Source of the DNA: Gottfriedia luciferensis
Lineage (GTDB): Bacteria; Bacillota; Bacilli; Bacillales; Bacillaceae_G
Reading direction: 5' to 3'
Length of the DNA stretch: 64,000 bases
NCBI RefSeq assembly: GCF_001712755.1
Contig: NZ_MDKC01000035.1
Span: 62,001 to 126,000 of the forward strand
In this document: positions 7,724 through 18,960 of the stretch, piece by piece
Layout: each line of letters starts with the position of its first letter
Position numbering within the stretch: the first letter of the stretch is position 1
Position numbers and translations under genes: made by a program
Notes under the pieces: generated by a model
Databases searched by the model: none
Told to the model about the DNA's origin: nothing
What the model saw: only the letters and a program-made list of their open reading frames with translations

Positions 7724-10700
7724 TTAATTGATCCCTAACTCTTCCTTAATATCATCAATCGTTTTACCCTTATATTTTTTAACCGGTTTTGGTGCATCCC
7801 CAACCGTTGGATTTTGCATTAAGTAATTTTTCTCAAAGAAAGCAAAATCTTTTGCATCAACAATATTATCAAAATTAATATCTGCGCTTCGTTTATTCGT
7901 ACCCCAATATGTTTGGATGTATAATGCATCCATTAAATCGATTACATTGTCTTTGTTAACATCTCCTGCAATTGGTGTACTAAAGTTTACTTCTGGATTC
8001 CAGTGTGCAGTTGGCGTACCTTCGTCATCTAAAAAGCCTACATGGAAAGGCACATACATTGTGAAATGACCGGGTATATCAAGTGAAGCATTCATTTCTT
8101 CTAATGTAACTGGTAACTTTTCAATGGATGGTAAACCTAATGAACTAATGACTCCCGGATAGCTTTTTCCGCTTTGATCCTTTACAGAAAGAACCGCTCC
8201 AATTTTTGAAGGGTCTACCCTCCACGAATTTCTACCTTCTCTTTTCAATGAATCCGGTATACTAATGCCACCAGATATTTTTGATTTAATTGGTTGGCTC
8301 CAAATTGGTGTAATTGTTGAAAACATGGAGATCGTTTGGTTTGTCTCATTTACATAAGACGCTGTTGGTGATTTGAAAGTTGATAGCATATTAAACGTGT
8401 CATCTTTTATCCTTAATGTTACTTCTGCAAAAGGTACATCACCTGTTACTTTACTGTCTGTCATTTCTACACTTACTTTTAAAGAACCAGTTGGAACAGA
8501 GGTAGTTGTCAGTTTAGCAGTACCAAACTTTTCAATCGCCGGATTCAATTTCACGTCTAAAACCTCTAATTGGCTACTTGTAAATGCAAAACTAGTATCC
8601 AGCTTTTTCGCATCTATAAGATTACTAGCCGTTAATGTCACCTTAATATTTTCACCTTGATTTACGATCTTTTTATCTACACTTCCATATACAATTGGAG
8701 TGCCTTCCGGAATAAAAGTATAGTATTTATAACGGTCACCGATCGCCGCTGAATTATACCCTGCAAGTTCTACATTAAAGCTTTTCGCACTTATTGGAAT
8801 ATTGTATGTGAAGTTTCCGGTTGCATCCACGTGAAATCCGTTTGTAAATAATGAACTATTATTCTTTTCCATGACGAAATTGCCAGATTGATTGATTGAA
8901 ATGCCTTGTTTTCTGTATTCATCCTGAGTCATATCAAACACTTTACCTGAAATTGGATAAGACGTCGTACCAGGCTTATACTCGATTACTCCTTCTTCTA
9001 AATCTGTTGTAAATTTGGGACCTGTAATATCAATCATTGTATGGTCAATCATCGTAAAAGTTTTACCGTCTCGATTTGTACCAATTATTTTTACTTTATA
9101 ATGTCCAGGTCCATACGGTACCTTAACCTTTGTAGTTGATATTGGTTGCTTCGGATTTCCAGTGAATGGAAAATAATAGCCTCCAAATACTCCGTCTTGA
9201 TAATAATCCGTATTTTCATTCATCTGAGATGAATTAATTGTTCCTAAATAGCCAATCCCTTGATCTGTTTCACTGTCTAATAAGACAAAATCAATTGTTT
9301 CCATACTCGATCTAGTGTTGAAAACTACTCCTGTTGTGTAATTTAATAAAGGATAGAAATTATTGTAGTCTGAAGTCTGCATCTTATTGTATGTTTCCAT
9401 TGAATTAAATCCATCTTTTACATAATGAATACCAAATGGAATTTGATAGTTTTCAGTTGAATCAGCATTATTTGTAAATACAATATAGCCTTCGTAAATT
9501 CCTTTTTCCGCAGATTTTGGAATGTTTAAATTTAGTTTAATAGATTTTGAACTAATTCCATTTAACTTTACTGATGTTGGACCTGATATCGCTACATTAT
9601 TTTTTGCAGCATCTTTTGAACCTCTAAGACCTGTTTGGAATTTAGCTTCGATACTAAAGGTTTTTGCTTTTTCACTTCTATTTTTTAATGTAATATTTCG
9701 TGCTGAAGTTTGATCTTTATCATTAAAGCTAATTGAACCAAAACTCATTGCACCAGTTAACTCACTAATTGATTTTTCTTTTCCATCAATAATTGTTGGT
9801 GTTTTATCAACAACACTAAATTCAACATTTGAATGAATAGCTTCATAAGCATCTACTCTTCCACTACCAATCTCATATACACTGTAATCTTTCGATAAAG
9901 GATCAGCCGTATTCATTAGGATTGATTTTACGTCTGCAGGTTGTAAATCTTTATTTGATTGAAGTAATAATGCTGAAACTCCTGCAACATAAGGAGTTGC
10001 CATTGATGTACCAGATAAGCGTTCATAAGCTATTTTATAATCTTCAGGCTTCGTACCGTCTGCTGCTTTATTATTTACATAAAATGGAACAGTTGAAAGA
10101 ACCGCGACACCAGGTCCAGTAATTTCGGGCTTTATGTCATAATTCACTCTTGAGGGACCTCTTGAGCTAAATACTGCTAATTCATCATCTGGTGTTTTAA
10201 CTTTCGTGAAATCACCAAATGTGAAATCAGTATTACCAGATTTCATCGCTGTTGAGATAGCCAATCCGTCTTCATATGAAACTGAAAAACTAGGAATTGA
10301 ATTGACAGATTCACCTAAATACGCTTGGATAAGTCCTTCTGCTTTATTCACTTCATTATTATAAATAATAACGCCAGCTGCGCCTTTACTTTTTGCTAGT
10401 TTAATTTTATCGACGAATGCTGTTTCCCCACGGGAGATAATAGCTATTTTTCCGTTTACATCTTTGCCATTATAATCTGCTACTTTACCTAGCCCGACAT
10501 CTACTAATTTAAACGTTTTTCCTTTTAAAGAATTTAAGTCATCTGTATAATTTCTTGCCATTTCTCTTACAGTATAATTTTTACCATTTTGTAATCCAGT
10601 AAACTGAAACATATTAATCGCTGTTGAAGAAGCTCCAACAGTTAATGCTAAAGCTGATGAACCTGGAGATCCAAGCGTATACATTTGATCTCCACTATTC

Positions 10701-11833
10701 CCTGCAGCTACTACAGCAGTTACACCGCTTAAAACTGCATTATTTACAGCCACTGATGTAGCATAAAGAGGATCATTAATTGACGCTCCTAAAGACATAT
10801 TAATGATATCCATACCATCTGCCACAGCTTTGTCTAACGCAGCAATAATATTAGCAGTTATTCCACTACCATATGGTCCTAACACTCGATAAGCATAAAG
10901 ATCTGCTTCCGGTGCAGCACCTAGTGTTTTATACTCACTATTAGCAACACCACGACCACCAATAATTCCAGCAACGTGCGTACCGTGTTCAGTATAATAT
11001 GTATTTGAGCCAGCAAGCTCTGGTTGACCTGATTTTTTCCAATCCGCATATGTAGTTTCCATCGGGTCGCTATCATTATTAACGAAATCATAACCACCTT
11101 TATATGCATCTTTTAAATCAGGGTGATTATAATCAATTCCAGTATCAAGAATTCCGATTTTGATTCCTTTTCCTGTAAAACCTTCTGCATGCAAACAATC
11201 TAAGCCATCATATGGAGAATAATTTGCTACATTAAACTCATCAGCCTTTAACTGTTCATTATTTTCTGCCTGTTTAGGTGGATCAATTGAAAACTTTTCA
11301 TTCTTCCAAACAGCTTTAACCGCTTTTGATTTTAAAAGGTTTTTAATTTGATTGGCCGGTATGCTCATCGCTACACCATTGAAAGCATGCTTGTATGAGC
11401 GATTAATTTTAAAATTTACTTTTGATTTTTTTTCATCAACTAAAATCTTACTTACATCTTCTTGGAAATTCTCATGGTCCTGTTCAACTAGTTTAGAAGC
11501 TTCAGACTGCGATAATTGTTGACCTTCTGCACTTGCTTCTATTTGTGCAACTTTTGCCGGTTTATTGGCAAACTCAACGATTACACTTGTTTGTTCATTG
11601 GAATTTAAATCTATATCCGATATTTGCAGACCTTTCGACTCATTTGTTGATAGCTCATTTAAAGCTGCCCTTTGCGTTGGTGTTAATTTTGCAAGAATAT
11701 CTTCTGCTTTTGAATAACTTTCAGCTTTTGAAACATGATTTACATTTCCTAAAGAGGCAAAAATCAAACTTGATGATAGCGCTACGACACCCATACCTTT
11801 CAGAAAATTTCCTTTATATAAATTACTCCCCAT
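7724..11833 (-). CDS. Secreted S8 (Vpr-like) serine protease with cohesin-like and dockerin domains
   Basis: A 1369-residue secreted subtilase. Signal peptide at 1-37 (AS...VSKA), I9-like propeptide at about 80-185, S8 catalytic domain from about 215 with Asp230 (ILDTGID), His283 (EHGTHVAG), oxyanion Asn379 (AAGNSG) and Ser610 (SGTSMATP). A PA domain is inserted at about 440-540. Beta-sandwich domains follow, then a cohesin-like domain at about 1045-1178, and a type I dockerin at about 1290-1345 with two calcium loops starting DVNKDNVID and DINFDNIVD. B. subtilis Vpr is much shorter (about 800 residues). The ATG follows an AGGAGGAAGAGG site. Paralogue of the gene at 14605-18705; the two flank the thermolysin-like gene. 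Confidence 0.93.
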   Translation of the reverse strand: MGSNLYKGNFLKGMGVVALSSSLIFASLGNVNHVSKAESYSKAEDILAKLTPTQRAALNELSTNESKGLQISDIDLNSNEQTSVIVEFANKPAKVAQIEASAEGQQLSQSEASKLVEQDHENFQEDVSKILVDEKKSKVNFKINRSYKHAFNGVAMSIPANQIKNLLKSKAVKAVWKNEKFSIDPPKQAENNEQLKADEFNVANYSPYDGLDCLHAEGFTGKGIKIGILDTGIDYNHPDLKDAYKGGYDFVNNDSDPMETTYADWKKSGQPELAGSNTYYTEHGTHVAGIIGGRGVANSEYKTLGAAPEADLYAYRVLGPYGSGITANIIAALDKAVADGMDIINMSLGASINDPLYATSVAVNNAVLSGVTAVVAAGNSGDQMYTLGSPGSSALALTVGASSTAINMFQFTGLQNGKNYTVREMARNYTDDLNSLKGKTFKLVDVGLGKVADYNGKDVNGKIAIISRGETAFVDKIKLAKSKGAAGVIIYNNEVNKAEGLIQAYLGESVNSIPSFSVSYEDGLAISTAMKSGNTDFTFGDFTKVKTPDDELAVFSSRGPSRVNYDIKPEITGPGVAVLSTVPFYVNNKAADGTKPEDYKIAYERLSGTSMATPYVAGVSALLLQSNKDLQPADVKSILMNTADPLSKDYSVYEIGSGRVDAYEAIHSNVEFSVVDKTPTIIDGKEKSISELTGAMSFGSISFNDKDQTSARNITLKNRSEKAKTFSIEAKFQTGLRGSKDAAKNNVAISGPTSVKLNGISSKSIKLNLNIPKSAEKGIYEGYIVFTNNADSTENYQIPFGIHYVKDGFNSMETYNKMQTSDYNNFYPLLNYTTGVVFNTRSSMETIDFVLLDSETDQGIGYLGTINSSQMNENTDYYQDGVFGGYYFPFTGNPKQPISTTKVKVPYGPGHYKVKIIGTNRDGKTFTMIDHTMIDITGPKFTTDLEEGVIEYKPGTTSYPISGKVFDMTQDEYRKQGISINQSGNFVMEKNNSSLFTNGFHVDATGNFTYNIPISAKSFNVELAGYNSAAIGDRYKYYTFIPEGTPIVYGSVDKKIVNQGENIKVTLTASNLIDAKKLDTSFAFTSSQLEVLDVKLNPAIEKFGTAKLTTTSVPTGSLKVSVEMTDSKVTGDVPFAEVTLRIKDDTFNMLSTFKSPTASYVNETNQTISMFSTITPIWSQPIKSKISGGISIPDSLKREGRNSWRVDPSKIGAVLSVKDQSGKSYPGVISSLGLPSIEKLPVTLEEMNASLDIPGHFTMYVPFHVGFLDDEGTPTAHWNPEVNFSTPIAGDVNKDNVIDLMDALYIQTYWGTNKRSADINFDNIVDAKDFAFFEKNYLMQNPTVGDAPKPVKKYKGKTIDDIKEELGIN

Positions 11834-11865
11834 CCTCTTCCTCCTATTTTCCGACTACGTAATCA

Positions 11866-11905
11866 ATTATTCTGAAAATTCAATTGGAGGTCAAACGGGT
11901 TATTT
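11866..11905 (-). promoter_or_regulatory. Promoter of the first S8 protease, with box shared with its paralogue
   Basis: On the minus strand there is a -35 TTGACC (11889-11894), a 17-nt spacer and a -10 AATAAT (11866-11871). AAATAACCCG (11896-11905) lies one nt upstream of the -35. The same box, position and spacing occur upstream of the second S8 gene at 18744-18783. Confidence 0.65.
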
Positions 11906-12009
11906 TAATGCAGTAACACCAACACTTTTTAAAAAAACTGACTACTTTCGACTATTTTCGATACAAAAATGAGGAAGAATTTGTGTAAATTTGGAGAAAA
12001 AGTCGTTGA

Positions 12010-12044
12010 AAAAAAAAATCCTATTGAAATTTCAATAGGATTTT
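12010..12044 (-). terminator. Terminator of the small gene at 12096-12287
   Basis: A perfect 15-bp palindrome (AAAATCCTATTGAAA with its complement, 12015-12044). On the minus strand it is followed by an uninterrupted run of T. Confidence 0.85.
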
Positions 12045-12095
12045 AATAAATAGCCTAATTTAACCCAAAAACAAATTAGCTTTATTTATAAAACT

Positions 12096-12287
12096 TTAAT
12101 TTAATTGATTCATCGTCACAGAAAAGATATAGCTTTGATACTTATCACAGCCTTCATACTTAAATCTCTTTCCGTCTTTTGTATACGCTCTACCATCTTC
12201 TTGAAAACCTAAATCGTGTAAAACGTCTTTAATTGAACCATTTTCGTAATCTTTTCCAACCTGGAATTCGATACTCAAGTAACTCAC
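12096..12287 (-). CDS. Small hypothetical protein, 63 residues
   Basis: Not recognised. It is a short soluble protein with a VLHDLGFQEDG segment and a GKRFKYEGCDKYQSYIFSV beta-rich C-terminus; no membrane segment or signal peptide. The longest start is GTG at 12287, but AAAGGGTGAG overlaps that codon. A TTG at 12278 sits at better spacing from the same site and may be the true start (60 residues). A strong terminator follows, supporting an expressed gene. It is transcribed on its own, upstream of the first S8 protease. Confidence 0.55.
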   Translation of the reverse strand: MSYLSIEFQVGKDYENGSIKDVLHDLGFQEDGRAYTKDGKRFKYEGCDKYQSYIFSVTMNQLN

Positions 12288-12467
12288 CCTTTTACTAGTT
12301 TTTATTATTTATTTTGGTAATTTTAGGGTGATTTTATACTTAGTTGGACAATTACTAATTTTTCGGAGTTCAGTGAATTTCTTATTTCTAGAATAATATC
12401 ATCATAATCTCTTTCGATACGAGGACAACTAGTCGGTTAAAAAAGATAAATGAATACTAAAACTAGG

Positions 12468-12501
12468 AAAGCAGAAATTCTTTACCTTTTCTGCTTTTTT
12501 T
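12468..12501 (+). terminator. Isolated + strand terminator upstream of the M4 protease
   Basis: AAAGCAGAAA and TTTCTGCTTT form a 10-bp stem followed by TTTTTTTG on the + strand. No + strand gene lies upstream of it. It may end a small unannotated RNA from 12300-12467 or protect the protease promoter from readthrough. Confidence 0.6.
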
Positions 12502-12746
12502 GTATTTCTGTCCTAACTTCAAACTAAAACAGAAAACAATTATTTACTAATATAATAATTTTAATGCTTTTTCTCTCCAGAGACTCCGTTTTTTTGAGTT
12601 AATTTTAACCAAAATCATACATATTCTTAATAAAATTCGATTTTTTATTTACCATTTTTTAACTAAAATTGATACTTTTTAACTATTTTAAAGATTCTGA
12701 ATTATTTTTTCTTCGATATTTCCGCTTATTTTTCCCTCACAAAATG

Positions 12747-12799
12747 CAAAATTTGTCGAATTTTGTAGTTTGATAAACCAGTTTTTCAGATGATACGAT
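12747..12799 (+). promoter_or_regulatory. Promoter and dyad of the M4 protease gene
   Basis: -35 TTGATA (12770-12775), 18-nt spacer, -10 TACGAT (12794-12799). Immediately upstream, CAAAATT and AATTTTG form a perfect dyad around TGTCG (12747-12765), a likely regulator site given its position next to the -35. Confidence 0.5.
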
Positions 12800-12801
12800 G
12801 A

Positions 12802-14520
<1,719 letters not shown>

Positions 14521-14547
14521 TTTCAATTTACATTTTGAGTTAAATAA

Positions 14548-14584
14548 AAAGCCGATTTCCTTAATAGAAGGAAATCGGTTTTTA
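14548..14584. terminator. Bidirectional terminator, M4 protease / second S8 protease
   Basis: CCGATTTCCTT and AAGGAAATCGG form an 11-bp stem with an AATAG loop. T-runs follow on both strands; it lies between convergent genes. Confidence 0.9.
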
Positions 14585-14604
14585 TAATTTATAGCAGTAG
14601 TAGA

Positions 14605-17600
14605 TTAGAGACCTAACTCTTCCTTAACAATCTCTAATGTTTTCATTTTATATTTACTTTTTGGTTTTGGTGCATTTTGCACTGAAGGATTTTGCATTAA
14701 GTAGTTTTTTTCTACAAATGCAAAGTCTTTTGCATCTACTTTACCATCCATATTAATATCTGCACTTCGTTTGTTTGTTCCCCAGTATGTTTGAATATAT
14801 AGTGCATCCATTACGTCAATTACGTCGTCTCCATTTACATCTCCACCAAGTAATAATGGAAGATTAATCTTTTTAAATTGACCAGTTAATTCACCTTTTT
14901 CATTTAACATACCAATATTAAAGTCATAAAGACTTCTAAAATGTCCAGGAACTTTAACAGTTAATCGTAACGGTTGATCAGTAAGGGCTAAATGTAAAGC
15001 TTCAATTTTTCCAAACTTATTAAAAATTTGGTCATACTTATTTCCCGTAGAATCTTGGACCGACACATCCGCTCCTACTAAACTGTAATCTCTCTTACTA
15101 TCAAATGCTCCACTACTAGTTAATAAACCTTCAGCATATAAAATAGATTTCATTTTCGAATATGTTGGAACTAAATCAACATATGGTGAATTTGTGATAA
15201 GAGAAGTTGTTTTTCCTGATCGGTTTACATATGAGCTAGATGCATAAATAAGACTACTATCTGGTCTGATTTCAAAGTTATAATCTTTTACTTTATACGT
15301 AACTTCTGCTAGTGGGATATCTCCGTTTAAAGTTTGCGTATTATTATCAGAAGCTTCTACAGTCACACTATTACCTACAGTTTTAGTAAACTTTATCTCT
15401 CCAAGTTTACTAGAGTCTGGATGAAGTGCAATATCCTCAATCGATAAAAAGTCTGATGGAACGCTTAAATTTACCGTACCTTTCTTAAAATCGACAGCAT
15501 TTTTTAAAACGATTTTTGCTTTAACAAGATCATCCGGTTTCGCCGTATCTTTATCTACAACCGCTGTCAAATATGGTGTACCTTTTTTCAAGATTTTAAT
15601 TGTTTTAGGAATGACACTACCGTTTCCGGCAGAATCGGTAACTACTAATTTTACAATCTTTACCCCCAAGCCTATTGGTACATCATATTTAAACGTACCA
15701 TCCTTATTAACAGGTATTTCAACAGGAATATCTCCTTGTGCTATATCGTAGACCTTGTTAGCAGATTGATCAATTTTCATTCCAGCTGCTTTATAATCCT
15801 CTATATCCTGGTCGAACACTGAGCCAGTTATGGTAACAGATTTTTGTCCTTCCTCATATTCAATTATATCCCCTACTGGACCATCAATTGTATATTTAGG
15901 CTTTCTGTTATCAATAATTAAATTACGGTATGTTATGAACTGTTTACCAGTGTCGGATGTTGCAAGCATTTTGATCCTATAAAAACCTTCACCCAACACA
16001 ACGCTTGTAGAACTTATACCGTTCGGAGATGTTTTATCAAAAGGATAATACGTACCATTAAAGAGACTTATATTAACTAAATCACCTTCATTTAAGCTAA
16101 ATCCATTCACTGTTCCAAGAAAACCTATTTCCTGATTTGTCATTCCATCTTCCAAAATGAAATCAATATTTCTACTATTTGATTTCATTTGAACCTGAGC
16201 AGTTATCGCCTTAATTGTGTTAGGACTTGAATATGAATCTCTATAATGGTCTTCGGATAACCCAGTTGATGATGGTTCAAAAACTGCTATTCCTTCTTCA
16301 ACAACATGTACTGCAAAAGGTACTTTATATGTTTCTTTTTGATCTTTTTGATTTGTATAGATGATATATCCCTCATAATTCCCTTTTTCTGCAGTTTTCG
16401 GTATGAAGATTGAAGCATTGGTATTTTTTTGTGAATTTGCAGGTAGCTTAATGGTCGGTTCGATAGAGAGCTTTACTCCATTTTTGTCGGCATCTTTAGA
16501 TCCTCTTAGTCCTGTTTGAAATTTAACTGCTACATCAAATGTTTTTGCCTCACTACCTATATTTTTAATTACAACTTTACGTTCTTCGTTAACATCTTCA
16601 CTTAGATCGACTGAACCAAAGCTAAGAGCACCCGTTTCATCTTTAATTGATTTTTCTTTTCCATTTTTTAAAATTGGTGTTTCATTTTGAACTTTCACTT
16701 CAATGGATGAATGCACCGCTTTATAAATATCTACTCGACCTGCACCTGATTCAAACACGCTATAATCCTTACTTAATGGAGTAGCTGTATTCATTAGAAT
16801 CGCTTTGACATCACTTGGCTCTATGTTTGGTTTTGCTTGGAGTAAAAGTGCCGCCATCCCTGCAACATTTGGTGTTGCCATGGATGTACCTGAGAGACGT
16901 TCATACGCATACTTATAATCATTTGGCGTATTTTTATTGATCATATAAGCTGGCACTGTAGAAAAAACGCCTACACCTGGGGCTGTAACTTCTGGTTTTA
17001 TATCGTAAGTAACTCGAGCTGGTCCACGTGAACTAAAATCCGCTAACTCATCTGCTTTCGTTTGAATTTGTCCAAGTTCATTAAAAGTAAATTTACTTGT
17101 TGTATTAATCTTTGATTTCAATGCTAAACCTTGCGCGTTCGTTAAGGTGAAAGTTGGAATATAATCTAATCCATCACCTAAATAAGCAGGTATTAGTCCC
17201 TCATCTGGATTATTATTAAAAAGTAATGCAGCTACTGCACCGTTTTGTTTTGCAAATTTAACTTTATCTCCTAAAGTAATATTATTCCCGCGACTAATTA
17301 ATGCAATTTTCCCCTTTACATCTTTATTCTTATAATCCGACTGTGCACCATAACCTACTTCAATTATTGAATAGGATTGGCCATTTAATTGCTCAACATG
17401 ATCTGTATATCCTTTTGCCATTTCTTGCAAGTCAGTTGAAATTGAGTCAGTACCTGTTTGTAGTACACTCTTATATGTATGTAAATTATTTGGTTCATTA
17501 CTTGCGCCTACAGTTAAAGCAAGTGCTGCAGTACCTGGAGAACCTAATGTGTACATATCATTTCCGCTGTTTCCTGCAGCGATAACTGCTGTAACCCCGC

Positions 17601-18705
17601 TGAGTACTGCTTGATTAATTGCAATACTTGTGGAATACAGAGGATTATTTATTCCTGCACCTAAAGATAAATTAATGACATCCATCCCATCTGCTACAGC
17701 TTGATCAATCCCTGCCAAAACACTAGAATCTGTACCAGAACCATAATGCCCTAATACACGGTATGCATGTAACTCAACATCTGGTGCAATACCTTTCATT
17801 TTAATATCCCCGTCATTTTTTCCTTGACCAGCGATGATTCCTGCGACATGCGTACCATGTTCAGTATAATACGATGCTCCTGTAGCCCAGTAAAATTCGG
17901 CAAAACCGGATTTTTTCCAATCTTCGTATGTTGTTTCCATCGGATCATTGTCATTATCAATAAAATCGTATCCACCTTTATATACATCCTTTAAATCTGG
18001 ATGATTATAGTCGATACCTGTATCAATTACTCCTACTTTAACTCCCTTTCCAGTAATACCTTCCTGATGAAGCTTATCTACTCCTAGAAAAGAAAGGGCT
18101 GATTCATTGCTTGATCCTCCAGCTTGTAATCCTTCTTGAGTATTATCTACATCTGCATGTACCTCTTCATTACTCCAAACCGCTTTAACAGCTTTTGATT
18201 TTAGTAGATTTTTTATTTGATTTGCTGGAAGACTCATTGAAACACCATTAAAAGCATGCTTAAATGAACGATTTACTTTGTAATTTACACTTTTATGATT
18301 TTCTTCGGTTAATACTTGTCCTAAATCTTTTGAAAAAGTTGCATGGTCTTGATCAACAAGGTTTGATGCCTCGTTCTTTGTGAGCTGTTTACCATTTAAA
18401 GAAGATTCAAGCTGAGCGACTTTTGCAGGTTTATTATTAAATTCGACAATAACGCTCGTTTGAGTAGTAGAATCTAAATCAATATCTTGATTAACTTGTA
18501 GCCCTGTCTCATTACTTGTTGAAAGCTGATGAAGTGCTGCTCTTTGAGCTGATGATAAATTTGCAAGCATATCTTCTACTTTCGAGTATGTTGCAGCTTT
18601 TGATGAGATTGTTACATGACTTAAGGAGCCAACAATAAAACCAGACGATAATGCTAACACTGAAAAACTTTTGACAAACTTACTTCTAGAAAAATGTTTT
18701 CCCAT
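14605..18705 (-). CDS. Secreted S8 (Vpr-like) serine protease with cohesin-like and dockerin domains, paralogue
   Basis: A 1366-residue secreted subtilase with the same domain order as the gene at 7724-11833. It has a signal peptide at about 1-38, an I9-like propeptide at about 80-185, catalytic Asp228 (VIDTGID), His283 (EHGTHVAG) and Ser608 (SGTSMATP), and a PA domain at about 440-540. Beta-sandwich repeats, a cohesin-like domain at about 1040-1180 and a type I dockerin from about 1288 (DVNGDDVID, DINMDGKVD) follow. The two proteins are most alike in the catalytic domain and dockerin and diverge in the middle, fitting an old duplication with different binding surfaces. An AGGAGG site precedes the ATG. 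Confidence 0.93.
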   Translation of the reverse strand: MGKHFSRSKFVKSFSVLALSSGFIVGSLSHVTISSKAATYSKVEDMLANLSSAQRAALHQLSTSNETGLQVNQDIDLDSTTQTSVIVEFNNKPAKVAQLESSLNGKQLTKNEASNLVDQDHATFSKDLGQVLTEENHKSVNYKVNRSFKHAFNGVSMSLPANQIKNLLKSKAVKAVWSNEEVHADVDNTQEGLQAGGSSNESALSFLGVDKLHQEGITGKGVKVGVIDTGIDYNHPDLKDVYKGGYDFIDNDNDPMETTYEDWKKSGFAEFYWATGASYYTEHGTHVAGIIAGQGKNDGDIKMKGIAPDVELHAYRVLGHYGSGTDSSVLAGIDQAVADGMDVINLSLGAGINNPLYSTSIAINQAVLSGVTAVIAAGNSGNDMYTLGSPGTAALALTVGASNEPNNLHTYKSVLQTGTDSISTDLQEMAKGYTDHVEQLNGQSYSIIEVGYGAQSDYKNKDVKGKIALISRGNNITLGDKVKFAKQNGAVAALLFNNNPDEGLIPAYLGDGLDYIPTFTLTNAQGLALKSKINTTSKFTFNELGQIQTKADELADFSSRGPARVTYDIKPEVTAPGVGVFSTVPAYMINKNTPNDYKYAYERLSGTSMATPNVAGMAALLLQAKPNIEPSDVKAILMNTATPLSKDYSVFESGAGRVDIYKAVHSSIEVKVQNETPILKNGKEKSIKDETGALSFGSVDLSEDVNEERKVVIKNIGSEAKTFDVAVKFQTGLRGSKDADKNGVKLSIEPTIKLPANSQKNTNASIFIPKTAEKGNYEGYIIYTNQKDQKETYKVPFAVHVVEEGIAVFEPSSTGLSEDHYRDSYSSPNTIKAITAQVQMKSNSRNIDFILEDGMTNQEIGFLGTVNGFSLNEGDLVNISLFNGTYYPFDKTSPNGISSTSVVLGEGFYRIKMLATSDTGKQFITYRNLIIDNRKPKYTIDGPVGDIIEYEEGQKSVTITGSVFDQDIEDYKAAGMKIDQSANKVYDIAQGDIPVEIPVNKDGTFKYDVPIGLGVKIVKLVVTDSAGNGSVIPKTIKILKKGTPYLTAVVDKDTAKPDDLVKAKIVLKNAVDFKKGTVNLSVPSDFLSIEDIALHPDSSKLGEIKFTKTVGNSVTVEASDNNTQTLNGDIPLAEVTYKVKDYNFEIRPDSSLIYASSSYVNRSGKTTSLITNSPYVDLVPTYSKMKSILYAEGLLTSSGAFDSKRDYSLVGADVSVQDSTGNKYDQIFNKFGKIEALHLALTDQPLRLTVKVPGHFRSLYDFNIGMLNEKGELTGQFKKINLPLLLGGDVNGDDVIDVMDALYIQTYWGTNKRSADINMDGKVDAKDFAFVEKNYLMQNPSVQNAPKPKSKYKMKTLEIVKEELGL

Positions 18706-18743
18706 TCTCTACCTCCTAAAATTCAGAAACAAAAATCACTTTT

Positions 18744-18783
18744 ATTATTAATTATTCTGAATATTCGGTCAATCGGGTTATTT
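18744..18783 (-). promoter_or_regulatory. Promoter of the second S8 protease, with shared box
   Basis: On the minus strand there is a -35 TTGACC (18767-18772), a 17-nt spacer and a -10 AATAAT (18744-18749). AAATAACCCG (18774-18783) is placed one nt upstream of the -35, as in the paralogue. Confidence 0.65.
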
Positions 18784-18892
18784 ATCCCTTATCAAATCAA
18801 CATCTAAAAGATTTTCGACGTAATCTATCAAGAAATTTATCAAAAGTTGATTAACTTTAATTCTTTTTTGCCCCGAGGAGAAAACAAAGTGC

Positions 18893-18924
18893 AAAAAAAG
18901 AGACTTCAAAAACATTGAAATCTC
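18893..18924 (-). terminator. Terminator of the esterase gene
   Basis: GAGATTTCAA pairs with TTGAAGTCTC; on the minus strand it is followed by TTTTTTT. Confidence 0.85.
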
Positions 18925-18960
18925 ATTTGCATTCAAATTGATTCTTATTTATTTTTGAAC

